DNA of 59,328 nucleotides, taken from NCBI GenBank assembly GCA_019636945.1, contig JAHBWO010000007.1, forward strand, positions 1 through 59,328. Reading direction: 5' to 3'. Below, in pieces: positions 43,273-53,460 of this stretch. The number at the start of each line of letters is the position of its first letter. The first letter of the stretch is position 1. The translations under genes and the position numbers were made by a program. A model generated the notes under the pieces. The model worked only from the letters and a program-made list of their open reading frames with translations. It searched no databases and was not told the origin of the DNA. The stretch is from Nitrospira sp. (GTDB lineage Bacteria; Nitrospirota; Nitrospiria; Nitrospirales; Nitrospiraceae).

Positions 43273-44676
43273 ATGCCTCACTATGATGTACTCGTCATCG
43301 GGACCGGGCCGGCAGGGCAGAAGGCGGCCATTCAGGCGGCCAAACTCGGCAAGAAAGTGGGGATCATCGAGCGCAAGATGGTCGTGGGCGGCGTCTGCAT
43401 CAATACGGGAACCATTCCCAGCAAATCACTCCGTGAAGCCGTCCTCTACCTGTCAGGATTTCGACAACGCAACATCTACGGAGGCGAATACCGCCTGAAA
43501 AAGACGATCACGATCGAAGACCTGGCCTTCCGCGCCAATCACGTCATCAAACACGAAATTCAGATCGTTCAGCAGCAGATGGCCAGAAACCAAGTGGATA
43601 TGTATTTCGGCACGGCCAGCTTTCTCGATCCACATCGGCTTCATGTACAGACTTCCCATGCAGCATTAGAACTGACGGCCGACTTTTTCATCATTGCCGT
43701 GGGAACCGAGCCCGCTCGGCCACCTGAGGTTCCCTTCGATGATCACACGATCATCGATACGGACGGCCTTCTCGCTTTACGACATATTCCCAAATCCCTC
43801 GTCATTGTGGGAGGAGGCGTGATCGGAACCGAGTATGCATCGATGCTTGCCGCCTTAGGAGTTCCCGTCACGCTCATTGACAAACGCCCACGGCTATTGG
43901 AATTCGTCGATACGGAGATCATCGAGACGCTCCAGCGCCAGATGAGAGATTTAGGCGTGACGCTCTATCACGACGAAGAGGTGGTCTCGATCACACGAAA
44001 CGGAGCACAGGCGGTCCAGGTGTCTTTGCGGAAGCATTCCCCGCTTCATACCACCACACTCCTGTATGCCATCGGTCGCGTCGGAGCGACCGCAGCCCTG
44101 CATCTGGAATCAATCGGTCTTCAACCTGATGCCCGTGGAAGGCTGACTGTGAATGAACATTTCCAAACTATGCTTCCTCACGTCTATGCAGCCGGTGATG
44201 TCATTGGATTTCCGGCTCTAGCTTCTACGTCCATGCAACAGGGGCGCCACGCAGCCAGCCATGCCTTCGGCCATCCGGATCGCATGGATACCGCACTCCT
44301 CCCCTACGGCATTTATGCCATTCCGGAAATCTCCATGGTCGGGAGGAACGAGGAAGAGCTCAAACAGGCCGATGTGCCCTACGGCGTCGGGATCGCCCGG
44401 TATAAGGAAATTGCGCGTGGACAGTTGATTGGTGACGAAGCAGGCATGGTGAAGCTATTGTTTCATCGGCACACTCGCCATCTATTGGGTGTGCATGCCG
44501 TTGGGGAAGGCGCCACCGAACTGATCCATATCGGGCAGGCCGTGATGGCCTTTCATGGTAAGATCGATTACTTTATCGATACGGTCTTCAACTATCCCAC
44601 CTTGGCCGAATGCTACAAGGTTGCGGCATTAGATGGGATGAACCGTCTCCCTAGACCCTGGATTCCATATCTCTAA
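43273..44676 (+). CDS. sthA: Soluble pyridine nucleotide transhydrogenase-like flavoprotein
   Basis: Balances NADH and NADPH. About 467 residues in the Lpd/glutathione-reductase fold: FAD site VLVIGTGPAGQKAAIQAAKL, NAD site LVIVGGGVIGTEYASMLAAL and C-terminal FNYPTLAECYKVAALDGMNR. The redox-active CxxxxC is reduced to one Cys (GGVCINTGTIPSK), as in SthA and unlike lipoamide dehydrogenase, so transhydrogenase is favoured. About 77 nt after tpx. Confidence 0.9.
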   Translation: MPHYDVLVIGTGPAGQKAAIQAAKLGKKVGIIERKMVVGGVCINTGTIPSKSLREAVLYLSGFRQRNIYGGEYRLKKTITIEDLAFRANHVIKHEIQIVQQQMARNQVDMYFGTASFLDPHRLHVQTSHAALELTADFFIIAVGTEPARPPEVPFDDHTIIDTDGLLALRHIPKSLVIVGGGVIGTEYASMLAALGVPVTLIDKRPRLLEFVDTEIIETLQRQMRDLGVTLYHDEEVVSITRNGAQAVQVSLRKHSPLHTTTLLYAIGRVGATAALHLESIGLQPDARGRLTVNEHFQTMLPHVYAAGDVIGFPALASTSMQQGRHAASHAFGHPDRMDTALLPYGIYAIPEISMVGRNEEELKQADVPYGVGIARYKEIARGQLIGDEAGMVKLLFHRHTRHLLGVHAVGEGATELIHIGQAVMAFHGKIDYFIDTVFNYPTLAECYKVAALDGMNRLPRPWIPYL

Positions 44677-44780
44677 TATGGAAGCATATCATGGTACATG
44701 TGGAGTGGCATGTTTAGAATTTCACCGGTCGATTGAACAGGCACCACACAAGTCGAACAACTTCTCAAACCGGAGCACCC

Positions 44781-45449
44781 ATGTCATTTTCAAACCACCT
44801 CCGCAAACTCGCCAGCTCGATCTGGGACTCCCAATTAACCCATCCCTTCGTTGTTGCACTCGGCGATGGAACCTTGCCTGAGCAGAAGTTCAAATACTAC
44901 ATCCTGCAAGACGCACGGTTTCTCGGTGATCTCGCTCGTGTATTCTCTGCTGCAGCCGTGAAAGCGCCTGACTCGGAAAGCGGCCTCCGCTTCAACAAGC
45001 TGGCAGAGGAGACAATCGTCGTCGAACGCAGTCTGCATGAAAATTACGGAAAACGTTGGAACATGACCGCCAAACAGATGACATCTGTCCCCATGGCACC
45101 GACCAATTATGCGTACACCAGACACATGTTGGCAGTAGCCGCGACAGGAACTGCGACGGAAATCACAGTTGTGGCCCTCCCCTGCGCATGGGTCTATTGT
45201 GTCGTCGGCCAACATCTACTGCACAAAGGTCCACCGGCCAAGCACCACCCCTACCGTGATTGGCTCATGCTCTATGCATCTCCCGAGTTTGCTGAAGTCC
45301 AGGTATGGATGCGGAAAAAAGTTGATCAATGGGCCAAGACAGCCGGAAAAGACGAACTCCGGCGAATGGAAGACTCCTTCATCATCAGTTCGCGATACGA
45401 ATGGATGTTCTGGGACATGGCCTGGCGCGAAGAAAAGTGGCCGGTGTAG
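44781..45449 (+). CDS. tenA: TenA/thiaminase-2 family protein
   Basis: All-helical protein of the heme-oxygenase fold, about 222 residues. FVVALGDGTLPEQKFKYYIL, QDARFLGDLARVFS and ALPCAWVYCVVGQHL match TenA, with the Cys in the last motif as catalytic nucleophile. TenA salvages a pyrimidine from degraded thiamin or acts in thiamin supply. It lies 3 nt upstream of a SemiSWEET gene and could be cotranscribed. The ATG at 44781 begins the family N terminus. Confidence 0.88.
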   Translation: MSFSNHLRKLASSIWDSQLTHPFVVALGDGTLPEQKFKYYILQDARFLGDLARVFSAAAVKAPDSESGLRFNKLAEETIVVERSLHENYGKRWNMTAKQMTSVPMAPTNYAYTRHMLAVAATGTATEITVVALPCAWVYCVVGQHLLHKGPPAKHHPYRDWLMLYASPEFAEVQVWMRKKVDQWAKTAGKDELRRMEDSFIISSRYEWMFWDMAWREEKWPV

Positions 45450-45452
45450 GAC

Positions 45453-45707
45453 ATGGACGGAGTCACGACGCTGGGGCTGATCGCCGGAACGTTGACCACG
45501 ATTGCCTTCATTCCCCAGATCGTGAAGGCGTGGCAATCCAAATCAACCAGCGATCTGTCATGGGGAATGGTGACGACATTCAGCACGGGTGTGCTGCTGT
45601 GGCTCATCTACGGCATCTGGATTGATTCGCTGCCTGTCATTCTCGCGAACGCGGTCACCCTCCTGCTCCAGTGTGGAATTATTGCACTGAAAATCAGGCA
45701 CGGATAG
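45453..45707 (+). CDS. SemiSWEET family transporter
   Basis: 84 residues with three predicted membrane helices. The PQ motif lies in TIAFIPQIVKAWQSKSTSDL, followed by SWGMVTTFSTGVLLWLIYGI. SemiSWEETs form dimers that move sugars or small solutes. It starts 3 nt after the TenA stop, so the two are likely translated from the same message and the substrate might relate to thiamin or a precursor. Confidence 0.93.
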   Translation: MDGVTTLGLIAGTLTTIAFIPQIVKAWQSKSTSDLSWGMVTTFSTGVLLWLIYGIWIDSLPVILANAVTLLLQCGIIALKIRHG

Positions 45708-45840
45708 TGAGAAAGTTCCCTCCCGCAACTTGAGCACGAAAGAGCCACAGAAATTGCTAACGGTCTGCAACCGCCACACAGCTGCTAGTCATAAATCGTC
45801 TGACCGAGGCATGCAGATCCAGCGAAAGAACAGACCTGCG

Positions 45841-48255
45841 CTACGACTTCAGTCTTGCCTTGGCTAGCGCCATGGCCATGGCGCTCAGCGGCTGAGACGG
45901 TTGTGCGGTCTGGGCCGATCCCGATGCTCCTCGCCCAGGTTGAGTACCGGCGGTATTGTTGCTCGACTGTGCTGAAGAACTGGCACGACTTGCGGTATCA
46001 TCAAGGCGCATCGTTAACGCGATGCGCTGGCGTTTCAGATCGACATCAATCACCTTCACCTTGACGACCTGTCCCGGTTTCACCACCTCATGCGGATCCT
46101 TGATGAATCGATTTGCCAATGCAGATACATGCACCAGTCCGTCCTGATGCACCCCAATGTCGACGAAGGCTCCGAATGCCGCGACATTTGTGACCACCCC
46201 CTCAAGCACCATACCCGGCTGTAAATCACTCACCGATTCAATTCCGTCACGAAACGTCGCTGTCTTGAATTCAGGCCGAGGATCGCGGCCAGGCTTTTCC
46301 AGTTCGCTCAAAATATCTCGCACCGTCGGCAGGCCAAATTTCTCATCGATAAAGTTCTCTGCCGATACCCCCTTCAAAACGGCTGGCTTTCCCATCACCT
46401 CGGCTATCCCCGTTCCTAACTCCGTCAGAATCCGTTCAACGACCGGATAGGCCTCCGGGTGGACGGCAGAACAGTCCAACGGATTGTCACCGTCCGGAAT
46501 GCGCAGGAAGCCTGCCGCTTGCTCGAACGTCTTGTCACCAAGACGAGGGACTTTACGGATCGCCGTTCGATTGGGAAACGGTCCGTTTGTATTGCGATAG
46601 TCGACGATGTTTCGCGCTAAGGCTTTGTTGAGCCCCGAGACCCGTTCGAGTAACGGAACCGAGGCCGTATTCACATTGACGCCCACGGCGTTGACGCAGT
46701 CTTCGACCGTGGCATCAAGCGATCTCGCCAAGGCCTTCTGATCCACGTCATGCTGATACTGCCCGACTCCGATGGCCTTCGGCTCGATCTTCACCAGCTC
46801 CGCAAGGGGATCCTGGAGCCGTCGCGCGATCGACACGGCCCCTCGCAAACTGACATCCAGTTCCGGAAACTCTGCCGCGGCGAAAGCCGAGGCCGAGTAG
46901 ACCGATGCCCCCGCTTCACTCACCACGATTCTGGCTAACTTCTGTTCAGGCTTTTGAACTGTGACCAGTTTGATAGCCTCACCGGCTAACTTGTCCGTTT
47001 CCCGACTCGCGGTGCCGTTGCCGATTGCCACCAACTCCACGCCATGTCGAACGATCAGACGAACCAGGGCCTCCAATGCACCTTGCCAATCGTTACGCGG
47101 TTGGTGAGGATAAATGGTCTCTGCGTCCAACAACTTGCCGGTCGCATCAACGACAGCCACTTTGCACCCGGTGCGAATACCAGGGTCCAAACCGAGGATA
47201 GCCTTGGGCCCGGCCGGAGCCGCCAACAACAGCTCATGGAGATTCTTTGCGAAAATTCTGATCGCCTCCGCTTCAGCAGATTCCCGCAATTGCACGAGCA
47301 GCTCCGCACTGATGGACAGATGCATTTTTACACGCCAGGTCCATTCACACACACCGGCCAGCCACCGATCGGCCGGTCGCCCTCGATCAGCAATGCCGGC
47401 ATGAGCAACAATCATGGCGACACAGGGATGTGGGACCATGGCATCGAGCTCCTCCCCCAAGCCTAGCTCCAGCTTGAGAACCCCGAGTGTCCGACCTCGG
47501 AACAGTGCCAATGCTCGATGTGAAGGAATATTCTTGATCCGTTCCGAATAGGCATAGTAGTCACGGAACTTTTCCTCTTCCGCCGTTTCCTTGTCCTTCA
47601 TCACTGTCGACGTCAAGACGCCCTCGTTCCACAAACGTGTTCGTATCGCGGCGAGAAGATCGGCGGTTTCCGCAAACCGTTCCATCAAAATGTCCCGAGC
47701 CCCTTCGAGTGCGGCTTTGACATCCGGCACATTGACGGCCTCTACTCCTTCCGAAGCCGGTACCACGCGAATGTACTTGAGTGCCTCCTGTTCAGGAATC
47801 AACAGAGGATCGGCTAACAGGGCATCTGCCAACGGCTCGAGCCCCGCTTCACGGGCGATGTGCGCGCGCGTGCGTCGTTTCGGTTTGAAGGGAAGATACA
47901 GATCTTCGACGGCCTGTTTGGTCATGGCCACCTCAAGACTCGTGCGCAAGGCGTGGGTGAGCTTCCCCTGTTCCTCAATGGAAGCCAACACAGCCACGCG
48001 CCGCTCCTCCAGCTCACGCAGATAGCGCAACCGCTCTTCCAACGTCCTAAGTTGCGTATCGTCAAGATTCCCTGTCGCCTCCTTCCGATACCGCGCAATA
48101 AAGGGAACCGTCGCTCCTTCATCGAGCAATGCCACCGCAGCGGCTACTTGCGGACCTCCAACAGTGAGTTCCTTGGCGATAATCGGGACAATCTTGCGCT
48201 GCAGGACATCGGCTTGGATGTGGGTTGGGTCGGTCGTCTCCGTCGTCATCGGCAT
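45841..48255 (-). CDS. tex: RNA-binding transcription accessory protein Tex
   Basis: About 804 residues, usual Tex length. The N-terminal helix-rich part has [20 protein letters not shown], then YqgF-like [20 protein letters not shown], helix-hairpin-helix repeats with [18 protein letters not shown], and a C-terminal S1 domain ([20 protein letters not shown]). Tex binds nucleic acid and affects transcription and stress tolerance. An ATG at 48255 or 48249 is preferred over the GTG at 48258. The C-terminal Ser/Gln-rich tail is variable in the family. Confidence 0.96.
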   Translation of the reverse strand: MPMTTETTDPTHIQADVLQRKIVPIIAKELTVGGPQVAAAVALLDEGATVPFIARYRKEATGNLDDTQLRTLEERLRYLRELEERRVAVLASIEEQGKLTHALRTSLEVAMTKQAVEDLYLPFKPKRRTRAHIAREAGLEPLADALLADPLLIPEQEALKYIRVVPASEGVEAVNVPDVKAALEGARDILMERFAETADLLAAIRTRLWNEGVLTSTVMKDKETAEEEKFRDYYAYSERIKNIPSHRALALFRGRTLGVLKLELGLGEELDAMVPHPCVAMIVAHAGIADRGRPADRWLAGVCEWTWRVKMHLSISAELLVQLRESAEAEAIRIFAKNLHELLLAAPAGPKAILGLDPGIRTGCKVAVVDATGKLLDAETIYPHQPRNDWQGALEALVRLIVRHGVELVAIGNGTASRETDKLAGEAIKLVTVQKPEQKLARIVVSEAGASVYSASAFAAAEFPELDVSLRGAVSIARRLQDPLAELVKIEPKAIGVGQYQHDVDQKALARSLDATVEDCVNAVGVNVNTASVPLLERVSGLNKALARNIVDYRNTNGPFPNRTAIRKVPRLGDKTFEQAAGFLRIPDGDNPLDCSAVHPEAYPVVERILTELGTGIAEVMGKPAVLKGVSAENFIDEKFGLPTVRDILSELEKPGRDPRPEFKTATFRDGIESVSDLQPGMVLEGVVTNVAAFGAFVDIGVHQDGLVHVSALANRFIKDPHEVVKPGQVVKVKVIDVDLKRQRIALTMRLDDTASRASSSAQSSNNTAGTQPGRGASGSAQTAQPSQPLSAMAMALAKARLKS

Positions 48256-48384
48256 CACACGCCTATCTTTCCGAACGCGTCATCAGTCCGCGCTCTCCGA
48301 GAGTTGAAGAAGAGAATGTCATTGTACGCAGGAAAATCGTTCATGTGCAGGAGAACAGAACAAGACACGAGAGTAGCCCACAGG

Positions 48385-49095
48385 CTAGGGGGAAAGGGTT
48401 CCGAACGCGGCAAACAACTGCCCAGCCAAGTAATGGGTCCCCATGCCGTCACTAAACCGCTTGCGACGAAGGAAGTCGTTGAAGACTCGACCATCGGCCG
48501 TCTTGTGGATATCGGGATGCTGCAGATTCATCCGGTAGCGTTCAATCCCGCGTGACAGTGAACTGACGAAGAGCACGGTGCCATCGGGCTCGACCTTCTC
48601 CACCACTCCAATATGAGTCAGTGGATCGTTGGGTAAGCCGTCTCCGTTGAAATCCCACGTGTTATGAAAAAAGACCAAGTCTCCTGGATGAACGGTAGGG
48701 CCATAATGAATCCGCCCATGCTCCATCACGTGGGTGTAAATGCGTCCCACCCCGTTTCCACCATCAAGCTCTCCTAATCCACTATAGAGATCGACGCGCT
48801 GCGAGGCATAGACACCTCGCACAAAACCGGAACAATCCGGATTAAAACTTCGGCCCCCGATCTGAATTCGAGATTGTCCGACAAATCGTACCGCTGTTTT
48901 GGCCAGTGCCGTCTGCCGTGGCATTGCCTTCGCCATGGCACAACACGACATGCCCCGCGTTCCCATTGTGGGAATCATTGTCCGATCAGAGGTGGTTGTG
49001 TGACGAGTTCCGGTAACGCAGCCGGAGATGGTCCCGGCGATCAGTAAGACGAGAACACGGCTTGTCCAAGGGAAATAGGACGAGGCTCGACTCAT
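48385..49095 (-). CDS. NlpC/P60-type lipoprotein
   Basis: About 236 residues. A lipobox follows the hydrophobic VLVLLIAGTISGC. The domain shows PDCSGFVRGVYASQ (catalytic Cys), HPGDLVFFHNTWDFNGDG and LTHIGVVEKVEPDG (His), which is the NlpC/P60 Cys-His layout of cell-wall peptidases. Probably a murein hydrolase or amidase in the periplasm. It follows tex on the same strand with a 129-nt gap. Confidence 0.87.
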   Translation of the reverse strand: MSRASSYFPWTSRVLVLLIAGTISGCVTGTRHTTTSDRTMIPTMGTRGMSCCAMAKAMPRQTALAKTAVRFVGQSRIQIGGRSFNPDCSGFVRGVYASQRVDLYSGLGELDGGNGVGRIYTHVMEHGRIHYGPTVHPGDLVFFHNTWDFNGDGLPNDPLTHIGVVEKVEPDGTVLFVSSLSRGIERYRMNLQHPDIHKTADGRVFNDFLRRKRFSDGMGTHYLAGQLFAAFGTLSP

Positions 49096-49252
49096 TGTCC
49101 TTCAGTATACAGATCCGCTGCCGGAAGACAAGACTCGTTCTCTCATCTCACCACCTCCCGCACTGCCTGCTGGCCCACGTGGTTCAGGCCTATGCCACGG
49201 ATCAAAAGCTTCCGCAGGCCACGGCTCTGCTCATACCGTCTGTACGCTTCTA

Positions 49253-50689
49253 TTACCCTCCCGCGCTGCCTACCGGCCCGCCCGGCTCCGTCATGCGCCA
49301 CGGATCCAGGAGCTCCCCAAGCCGCTTCTCTGATAACACCTTCTGCTCTTTTGCCACCTGTCGAACAGTCTTCCCGGACTTGTAGGCGTCCTTTGCCAGT
49401 TTCGCCGCGGCTTCATACCCGATCTCCGGCGCCAACGCCGTGCACATGGCCAGACTTTCCTCAATGAGACTCTTGCAACGCTCCTCATTCGCCTTGATGC
49501 CTTCGATACATTTTGCAGAAAAGTTATTCGACGCCGTCGCAAGCAGTTCGATCGACTGGAGCAGGTTATAGGCCATGACCGGCATCATCACAATCAGTTC
49601 AAAATTCGCCGCCTGCCCGCCCACCGTCACCGTGACATCGTTTCCAATGACCTGGGCACAGACCATCGTCACCGACTCGGCAATGACAGGATTGACCTTC
49701 CCCGGCATGATGGATGACCCTGGTTGCGTCTCCGGCAGATTGATTTCTCCGAGCCCACAACGAGGACCGGACCCGAGCCAGCGAATGTCATTGGCAATCT
49801 TCATCAAGCTCACCGCGACGTTTCGCAACTGCCCGCTTGCCTCGACCAGCGAGTCTTGCGCTGATTGAGCTTCAAAGTGATTCTTGGCTTCTTTGAATGA
49901 ACAGCCGGTCTCTTTCGAAATAATCGACATCACCTTCGCAGAAAACTTCGGATGGCAGTTCAGCCCCGTCCCTACGGCAGTTCCACCCAAGGCCACTTCA
50001 CTCAAGGCTGCCTGGGCTTGTGTGACGCGCTGAATACCGAGCTCAATCTGACGCGCATAGCCGCCGAATTCTTGTCCCAGGCGAACCGGCGTGGCGTCTT
50101 GAAGGTGCGTCCGTCCAATCTTGACGATCTTGTCGAACTCCTTCGCCTTGCTCTTCAATGCCTTGTGCAATCGAGTCAATGCGGGCAGAAGCTGGTGTTG
50201 CATCATCTCCGACGCGGCGATATGAATGGCCGTGGGGATCACATCGTTGCTCGACTGGCCGAGATTGACATGGTCGTTCGGATGCACCAGCTTGCTGCCT
50301 CGCGCACCACCGAGCAATTCCGTGGCACGATTTGAGATAACCTCGTTGGTGTTCATGTTCGTAGACGTGCCGGATCCGGTCTGAAAAATGTCCACGGGAA
50401 ACTCGACGTCCAGCTTGCCATCGACCACTTCCGTGGCCGCCCGTTTAATCGCCTCCGCCGGTTGTTTGTCCAACAACCCAAGAGCGTGGTTCACGGTTGC
50501 AGCCGCCCGTTTGATCATTCCCATGGCTCGAATGACGGATCGCGGCATTCGAAGCGTACTGATCGGAAAATTCTCGATGGCGCGGGCCGTCTGCACTCCA
50601 TAGTAGGCTTCGGCAGGAACAGCCAACTCCCCCATCGTATCTCGTTCAATCCGAGTGGCGGTTGACAGCTTGCTCTGATCTTGTTTCAT
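49253..50689 (-). CDS. fumC: Class II fumarate hydratase
   Basis: Interconverts fumarate and malate in the TCA and reverse TCA cycle. About 478 residues. Family motifs: TRIERDTMGELAVPAEAYYG, FQTGSGTSTNMNTNEVI, KIGRTHLQDATPVRLGQEF and the signature GSSIMPGKVNPVIAESV carrying the catalytic Ser. The extra C-terminal RMTEPGGPVGSAGG is a short tail. The ATG at 50689 begins KQDQSKLSTATRIERD; the longer frame is not family-like. Confidence 0.96.
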   Translation of the reverse strand: MKQDQSKLSTATRIERDTMGELAVPAEAYYGVQTARAIENFPISTLRMPRSVIRAMGMIKRAAATVNHALGLLDKQPAEAIKRAATEVVDGKLDVEFPVDIFQTGSGTSTNMNTNEVISNRATELLGGARGSKLVHPNDHVNLGQSSNDVIPTAIHIAASEMMQHQLLPALTRLHKALKSKAKEFDKIVKIGRTHLQDATPVRLGQEFGGYARQIELGIQRVTQAQAALSEVALGGTAVGTGLNCHPKFSAKVMSIISKETGCSFKEAKNHFEAQSAQDSLVEASGQLRNVAVSLMKIANDIRWLGSGPRCGLGEINLPETQPGSSIMPGKVNPVIAESVTMVCAQVIGNDVTVTVGGQAANFELIVMMPVMAYNLLQSIELLATASNNFSAKCIEGIKANEERCKSLIEESLAMCTALAPEIGYEAAAKLAKDAYKSGKTVRQVAKEQKVLSEKRLGELLDPWRMTEPGGPVGSAGG

Positions 50690-50739
50690 ACACAATGCTC
50701 CATCTGTTGGATGTAGGGAACTCTTATGACTCGTGAGCC

Positions 50740-51183
50740 TTAGTCCAGATGCTTCTTTCGAAGCGGGTTCTGCCATTGCAGCTCAGAAAAGCGAGCAAAA
50801 TCTCCGTCCGTACTCTGGAGTATCAATCCATGTTCAATAGCAAGCGCAGCGAGATGAGCATCCGGAACGAGATTTGCTAATGCCTCGGTGTCGTGGAGCA
50901 GTTCTCCCAAAATAGCGGCATGACGATCTGTCGGCAACGGAATCCACACGCCTGGAATCGCCAACCACTCTTTGACCTGAGACCATGCTCCTCTGACGCT
51001 CAGCGGACGATTGAAAGCCTTAGGATTGGTTCCTATTCGGATGAACGCAAGCAGGGTCGGCCAGGGAAGACCGACTCGCTTCCCGCTATTGAGTTGATCT
51101 TCCAACCAGTGACGCGCGTGCTGATGCTGCGGATAATCTTTGACTTTTGCATAGAGTAAGAGATTAGCATCGATCAAGATCAC
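50740..51183 (-). CDS. vapC: VapC-type PIN-domain toxin
   Basis: About 147 residues with PIN-domain acids: Asp in ILIDANLLLYA, Asp in VPDAHLAALAIE and Asp in LQSTDGDFARF. The PIN RNase probably cuts tRNA or mRNA. GTG start; its GTGA overlaps the antitoxin stop by 4 nt, so translation is coupled. The C terminus is close to the fumC start region but does not overlap its coding sequence. Confidence 0.9.
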   Translation of the reverse strand: MILIDANLLLYAKVKDYPQHQHARHWLEDQLNSGKRVGLPWPTLLAFIRIGTNPKAFNRPLSVRGAWSQVKEWLAIPGVWIPLPTDRHAAILGELLHDTEALANLVPDAHLAALAIEHGLILQSTDGDFARFSELQWQNPLRKKHLD

Positions 51184-51428
51184 TTAGTGTCTTCACCTTC
51201 GATGGCCGCAAGCACATCGGCAACATTGTCAAGATTTGGCAAACGCAGCCCAAGGGAAACTGCATGAAGGGTGTACCGCTTCGCCGGTTTCTTTTCCGGA
51301 GCCTCCAAGCGATCAAGCCCGGCACGCAGGGCCATATTCACAGCCTCTTTAAAGGTCTGGTCCTGTCGTTTGCGAAAGCCCTCAAGTCGTGCGGCAATAT
51401 CTCTGTCCAGGGTGATTGTGGTGCGCAT
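51180..51428 (-). CDS. vapB: Antitoxin of VapBC-like module, ribbon-helix-helix type
   Basis: 82 residues. The N-terminal RTTITLDRDIAARLEGF with FKEAVNMALRAGL fits a ribbon-helix-helix DNA-binding domain; the acidic C-terminal part should bind the PIN toxin. A promoter with a palindrome in its spacer ends just before the ATG, so autoregulation by the antitoxin is likely and the message should be leaderless. Confidence 0.88.
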   Translation of the reverse strand: MRTTITLDRDIAARLEGFRKRQDQTFKEAVNMALRAGLDRLEAPEKKPAKRYTLHAVSLGLRLPNLDNVADVLAAIEGEDTK

Positions 51429-51435
51429 GCATCAA

Positions 51436-51464
51436 ATTATACGCATCATGATGACATCATGCAA
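51436..51464 (-). promoter_or_regulatory. VapBC promoter with operator in the spacer
   Basis: On the minus strand TTGCAT (51464-51459), 17 nt, TATAAT (51441-51436). The spacer holds the palindrome ATGATG-N-CATCAT (51448-51460). The -10 box ends 7 nt before the antitoxin ATG (51428), leaving no space for a ribosome site. Confidence 0.7.
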
Positions 51465-51893
51465 CATGGTTCGTAGTCACAACTGTCTGACTCGACCCAC
51501 CCGGAAGCACTGGCCATGATAAACTCAGTACCTCGTTTTTCACAAGTGCATGGACGGCAAACTCACCGCTGAGCCGTCAGCAGGCGTGAGTCACACATCG
51601 CCCCGGGACTCGCCCTCATCACAATCTGATCATCGACAGGTTGATAGTGCTGGCCAATCGCCTCTGGGAAATATCTCCAGCCTGAGTATGCTCATCCAAA
51701 CCGACAATCAGAAGGCTCTGCAAGCTAAAAGGTTACACGGCTGAAAACAGCTGAAGAGTGCGCACGGCAGGAGTGGGGGGTAATAGGCACTGAAATGCCA
51801 GATTCATGGACAGAAATCTCACCATAATTACTTTGGCCACGAGCGCCCGGTTGTGAGAACATACACGACGAGTCTGGTACGGTTCTATAACTC
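51465..51893. other. Intergenic region, nothing convincing
   Basis: About 430 bases without a supported gene. One plus-strand frame (51550-51744) is open for 65 codons but has no ribosome site, no family resemblance and Ser/His/Gln-rich composition. Confidence 0.4.
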
Positions 51894-52157
51894 TCACATC
51901 CGAGTCACGTCTTGTTCAGCCCGATTCCCGCTCTCGACCTCTGGCTGAAACGCAAATGTAGTTTTGGGTGTCACAACATGGAATAGCTGCAGAATGTCGA
52001 TACTCATCCCGACCAAGGCAAGAGACCATCCACCGACGATCATCCACCAGACCAATGAAAACATGTCCGAAGGCTGATCGAAGTTGAAGACCGCCACGAT
52101 CCCTCCGAGCGCCAGCACCATCCCAACCGTCATCAGCACGTAGCAGACAATTTTCAT
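51894..52157 (-). CDS. Small membrane protein, 87 aa
   Basis: Two predicted membrane helices (VCYVLMTVGMVLALGGIVAV and FSLVWWMIVGGWSLALVGM) and a hydrophilic C-terminal tail rich in Glu, Asn and Arg. A GGAGGCGAGG site precedes the ATG. Family unrecognised. It lies alone between the VapBC module and the decay zone. Confidence 0.7.
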   Translation of the reverse strand: MKIVCYVLMTVGMVLALGGIVAVFNFDQPSDMFSLVWWMIVGGWSLALVGMSIDILQLFHVVTPKTTFAFQPEVESGNRAEQDVTRM

Positions 52158-52427
52158 CCTCGCCTCCTCAAACCGGTCAAGCGTATGAACCAGTTCAACA
52201 GTCGAACGGAGAACCTACCTCCCGTCCCAGCGCCTGCATGGCGAACGACGCACGATACCCATTGGTGATTCGGGTGACCGCGAGATACGAAGTACCAACG
52301 GCACTCTACTCGATTTCACCACCGGTGCAATCCAGCAGAATGCCCCTACCCCTAGATCTGATTGGATCAGGATGGTCCTTGTACCGAATAGCCTAGACCT
52401 CGTACACGAGAATCGCTCCTGCGATCC

Positions 52428-52521
52428 CCAGTTCCAGGTTTCATGTTCAATGTTTCACGGCAGTCAAACCTCAAACTTGAAACATGAAACTTGAAATCTA
52501 AAACTCTACCGTGAAACCGTT
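52428..52521 (+). repeat. Heptad-repeat inverted element (AAACTTG type)
   Basis: Right arm 52466-52507: AAACCTC, AAACTTG, AAACATG, AAACTTG, AAATCTA, AAACTCT. Left arm 52428-52455 read on the other strand: AAACATT, GAACATG, AAACCTG, GAACTGG. Register is 7 in each arm. It abuts the left end of the IS481 relic at 52525. Confidence 0.8.
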
Positions 52522-53460
52522 AGATGTTTAGTCCCACTTTGTGATGGGTTGGGTTGACGAGAAAGCGTTGTGGTTCGTTTTGCCAGTTCTTGATGATGTA
52601 TTCATAGGGTGTGAGTCCTTGCAGTGCTTTGAGTCGTTTGGCGAAGTTGTAGGCATTCATGAAGTTGTGCAGGTGTTCTCTGAGCTGCTGGTGATTTTCA
52701 TAATAGGAGCGTTTGACGGTGGCCTCTTTTAACGTTCGGTTCATGCGTTCGACCTGACCATTGGTCCAAGGATGATTGGGTTTTGTCAGGCGATGCTCGG
52801 TATTATTTTCGAGGCAGATGCGGCTAAAGATATGAGGGAATGCATGCCGATCTGTTTTGCGGTTGCGAACTGATGCCATTGTCGGTGAGGATCGTATGGA
52901 TTTTATAGGGCACGGCCGCGATCAGGTTGGGTGTAGGAACTGGGCCGCTTTCTTCCATCTTTCCGGCACGCACGCTCGGCATACGCGAACTTGCTGGTGC
53001 GGTCGATCGCCACGAACAACCAGGAGTTTCCTTCCTCTGTTCGTACTTCGGCACGAGGTGGAAGTACCCGATCGGATACTTCTTAAACTTCTTCTGGCAG
53101 GTTTTTCTGCATCCATCTCTGGCAGACGGCTGATGTCAGCGGCGCTGAAGAGGCGATGCAGGGAAGAGCGCGTCAGCAGGAATGCTGGTTTGCAGGGCAT
53201 ACACCAATCATCCAGTGGGAGCAGATCTGCTGCGAAAGTGCGACACATTGCGTTTCCTGGTCTGGTGTCAGCACCGTTGAACGCGGCTGTTTCGGCCCCA
53301 TGGGCGCATCATCCACATCTGTGCGCTTCTTCCACTTTGCGACCGTCTTCGGGTTAATGTCGTAGCGCTCGGCCAGTCGGTTCAGGCTCTCTTGACTATG
53401 TTGGATTGCCCGACGCACCGCCGCCGTCGTGGTGGCGCTCCCGTGCAGTACTTGTCCCAT
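52520..53460 (-). pseudogene. IS481-type transposase, broken by frameshifts
   Basis: Reading on the minus strand, the N-terminal part (53460 to about 53240) gives MGQVLHGSATTTAAVRRAIQ and an HTH with RYDINPKTVAKWKKRTDVDD. The frame shifts to give LLPLDDWCMPCKPAFLL and TRSSLHRLFS, shifts again near YPIGYFH, then again for VPYKIHTILTDNG. The end returns to one frame with NTEHRLTKPNHPWTNGQVER, MNRTLKEATVKR and YNFAKRLKALQGLTPYEYI. The DDE core is split, so no active transposase. The last codons (VGLNI) run through the inverted repeat and the stop lies in flanking DNA. Confidence 0.9.

Noticed and set aside
47860..48555. Plus-strand frame opposite tex and the NlpC/P60 gene
   Set aside because: Spans two real minus-strand genes and has no own motifs or ribosome site.
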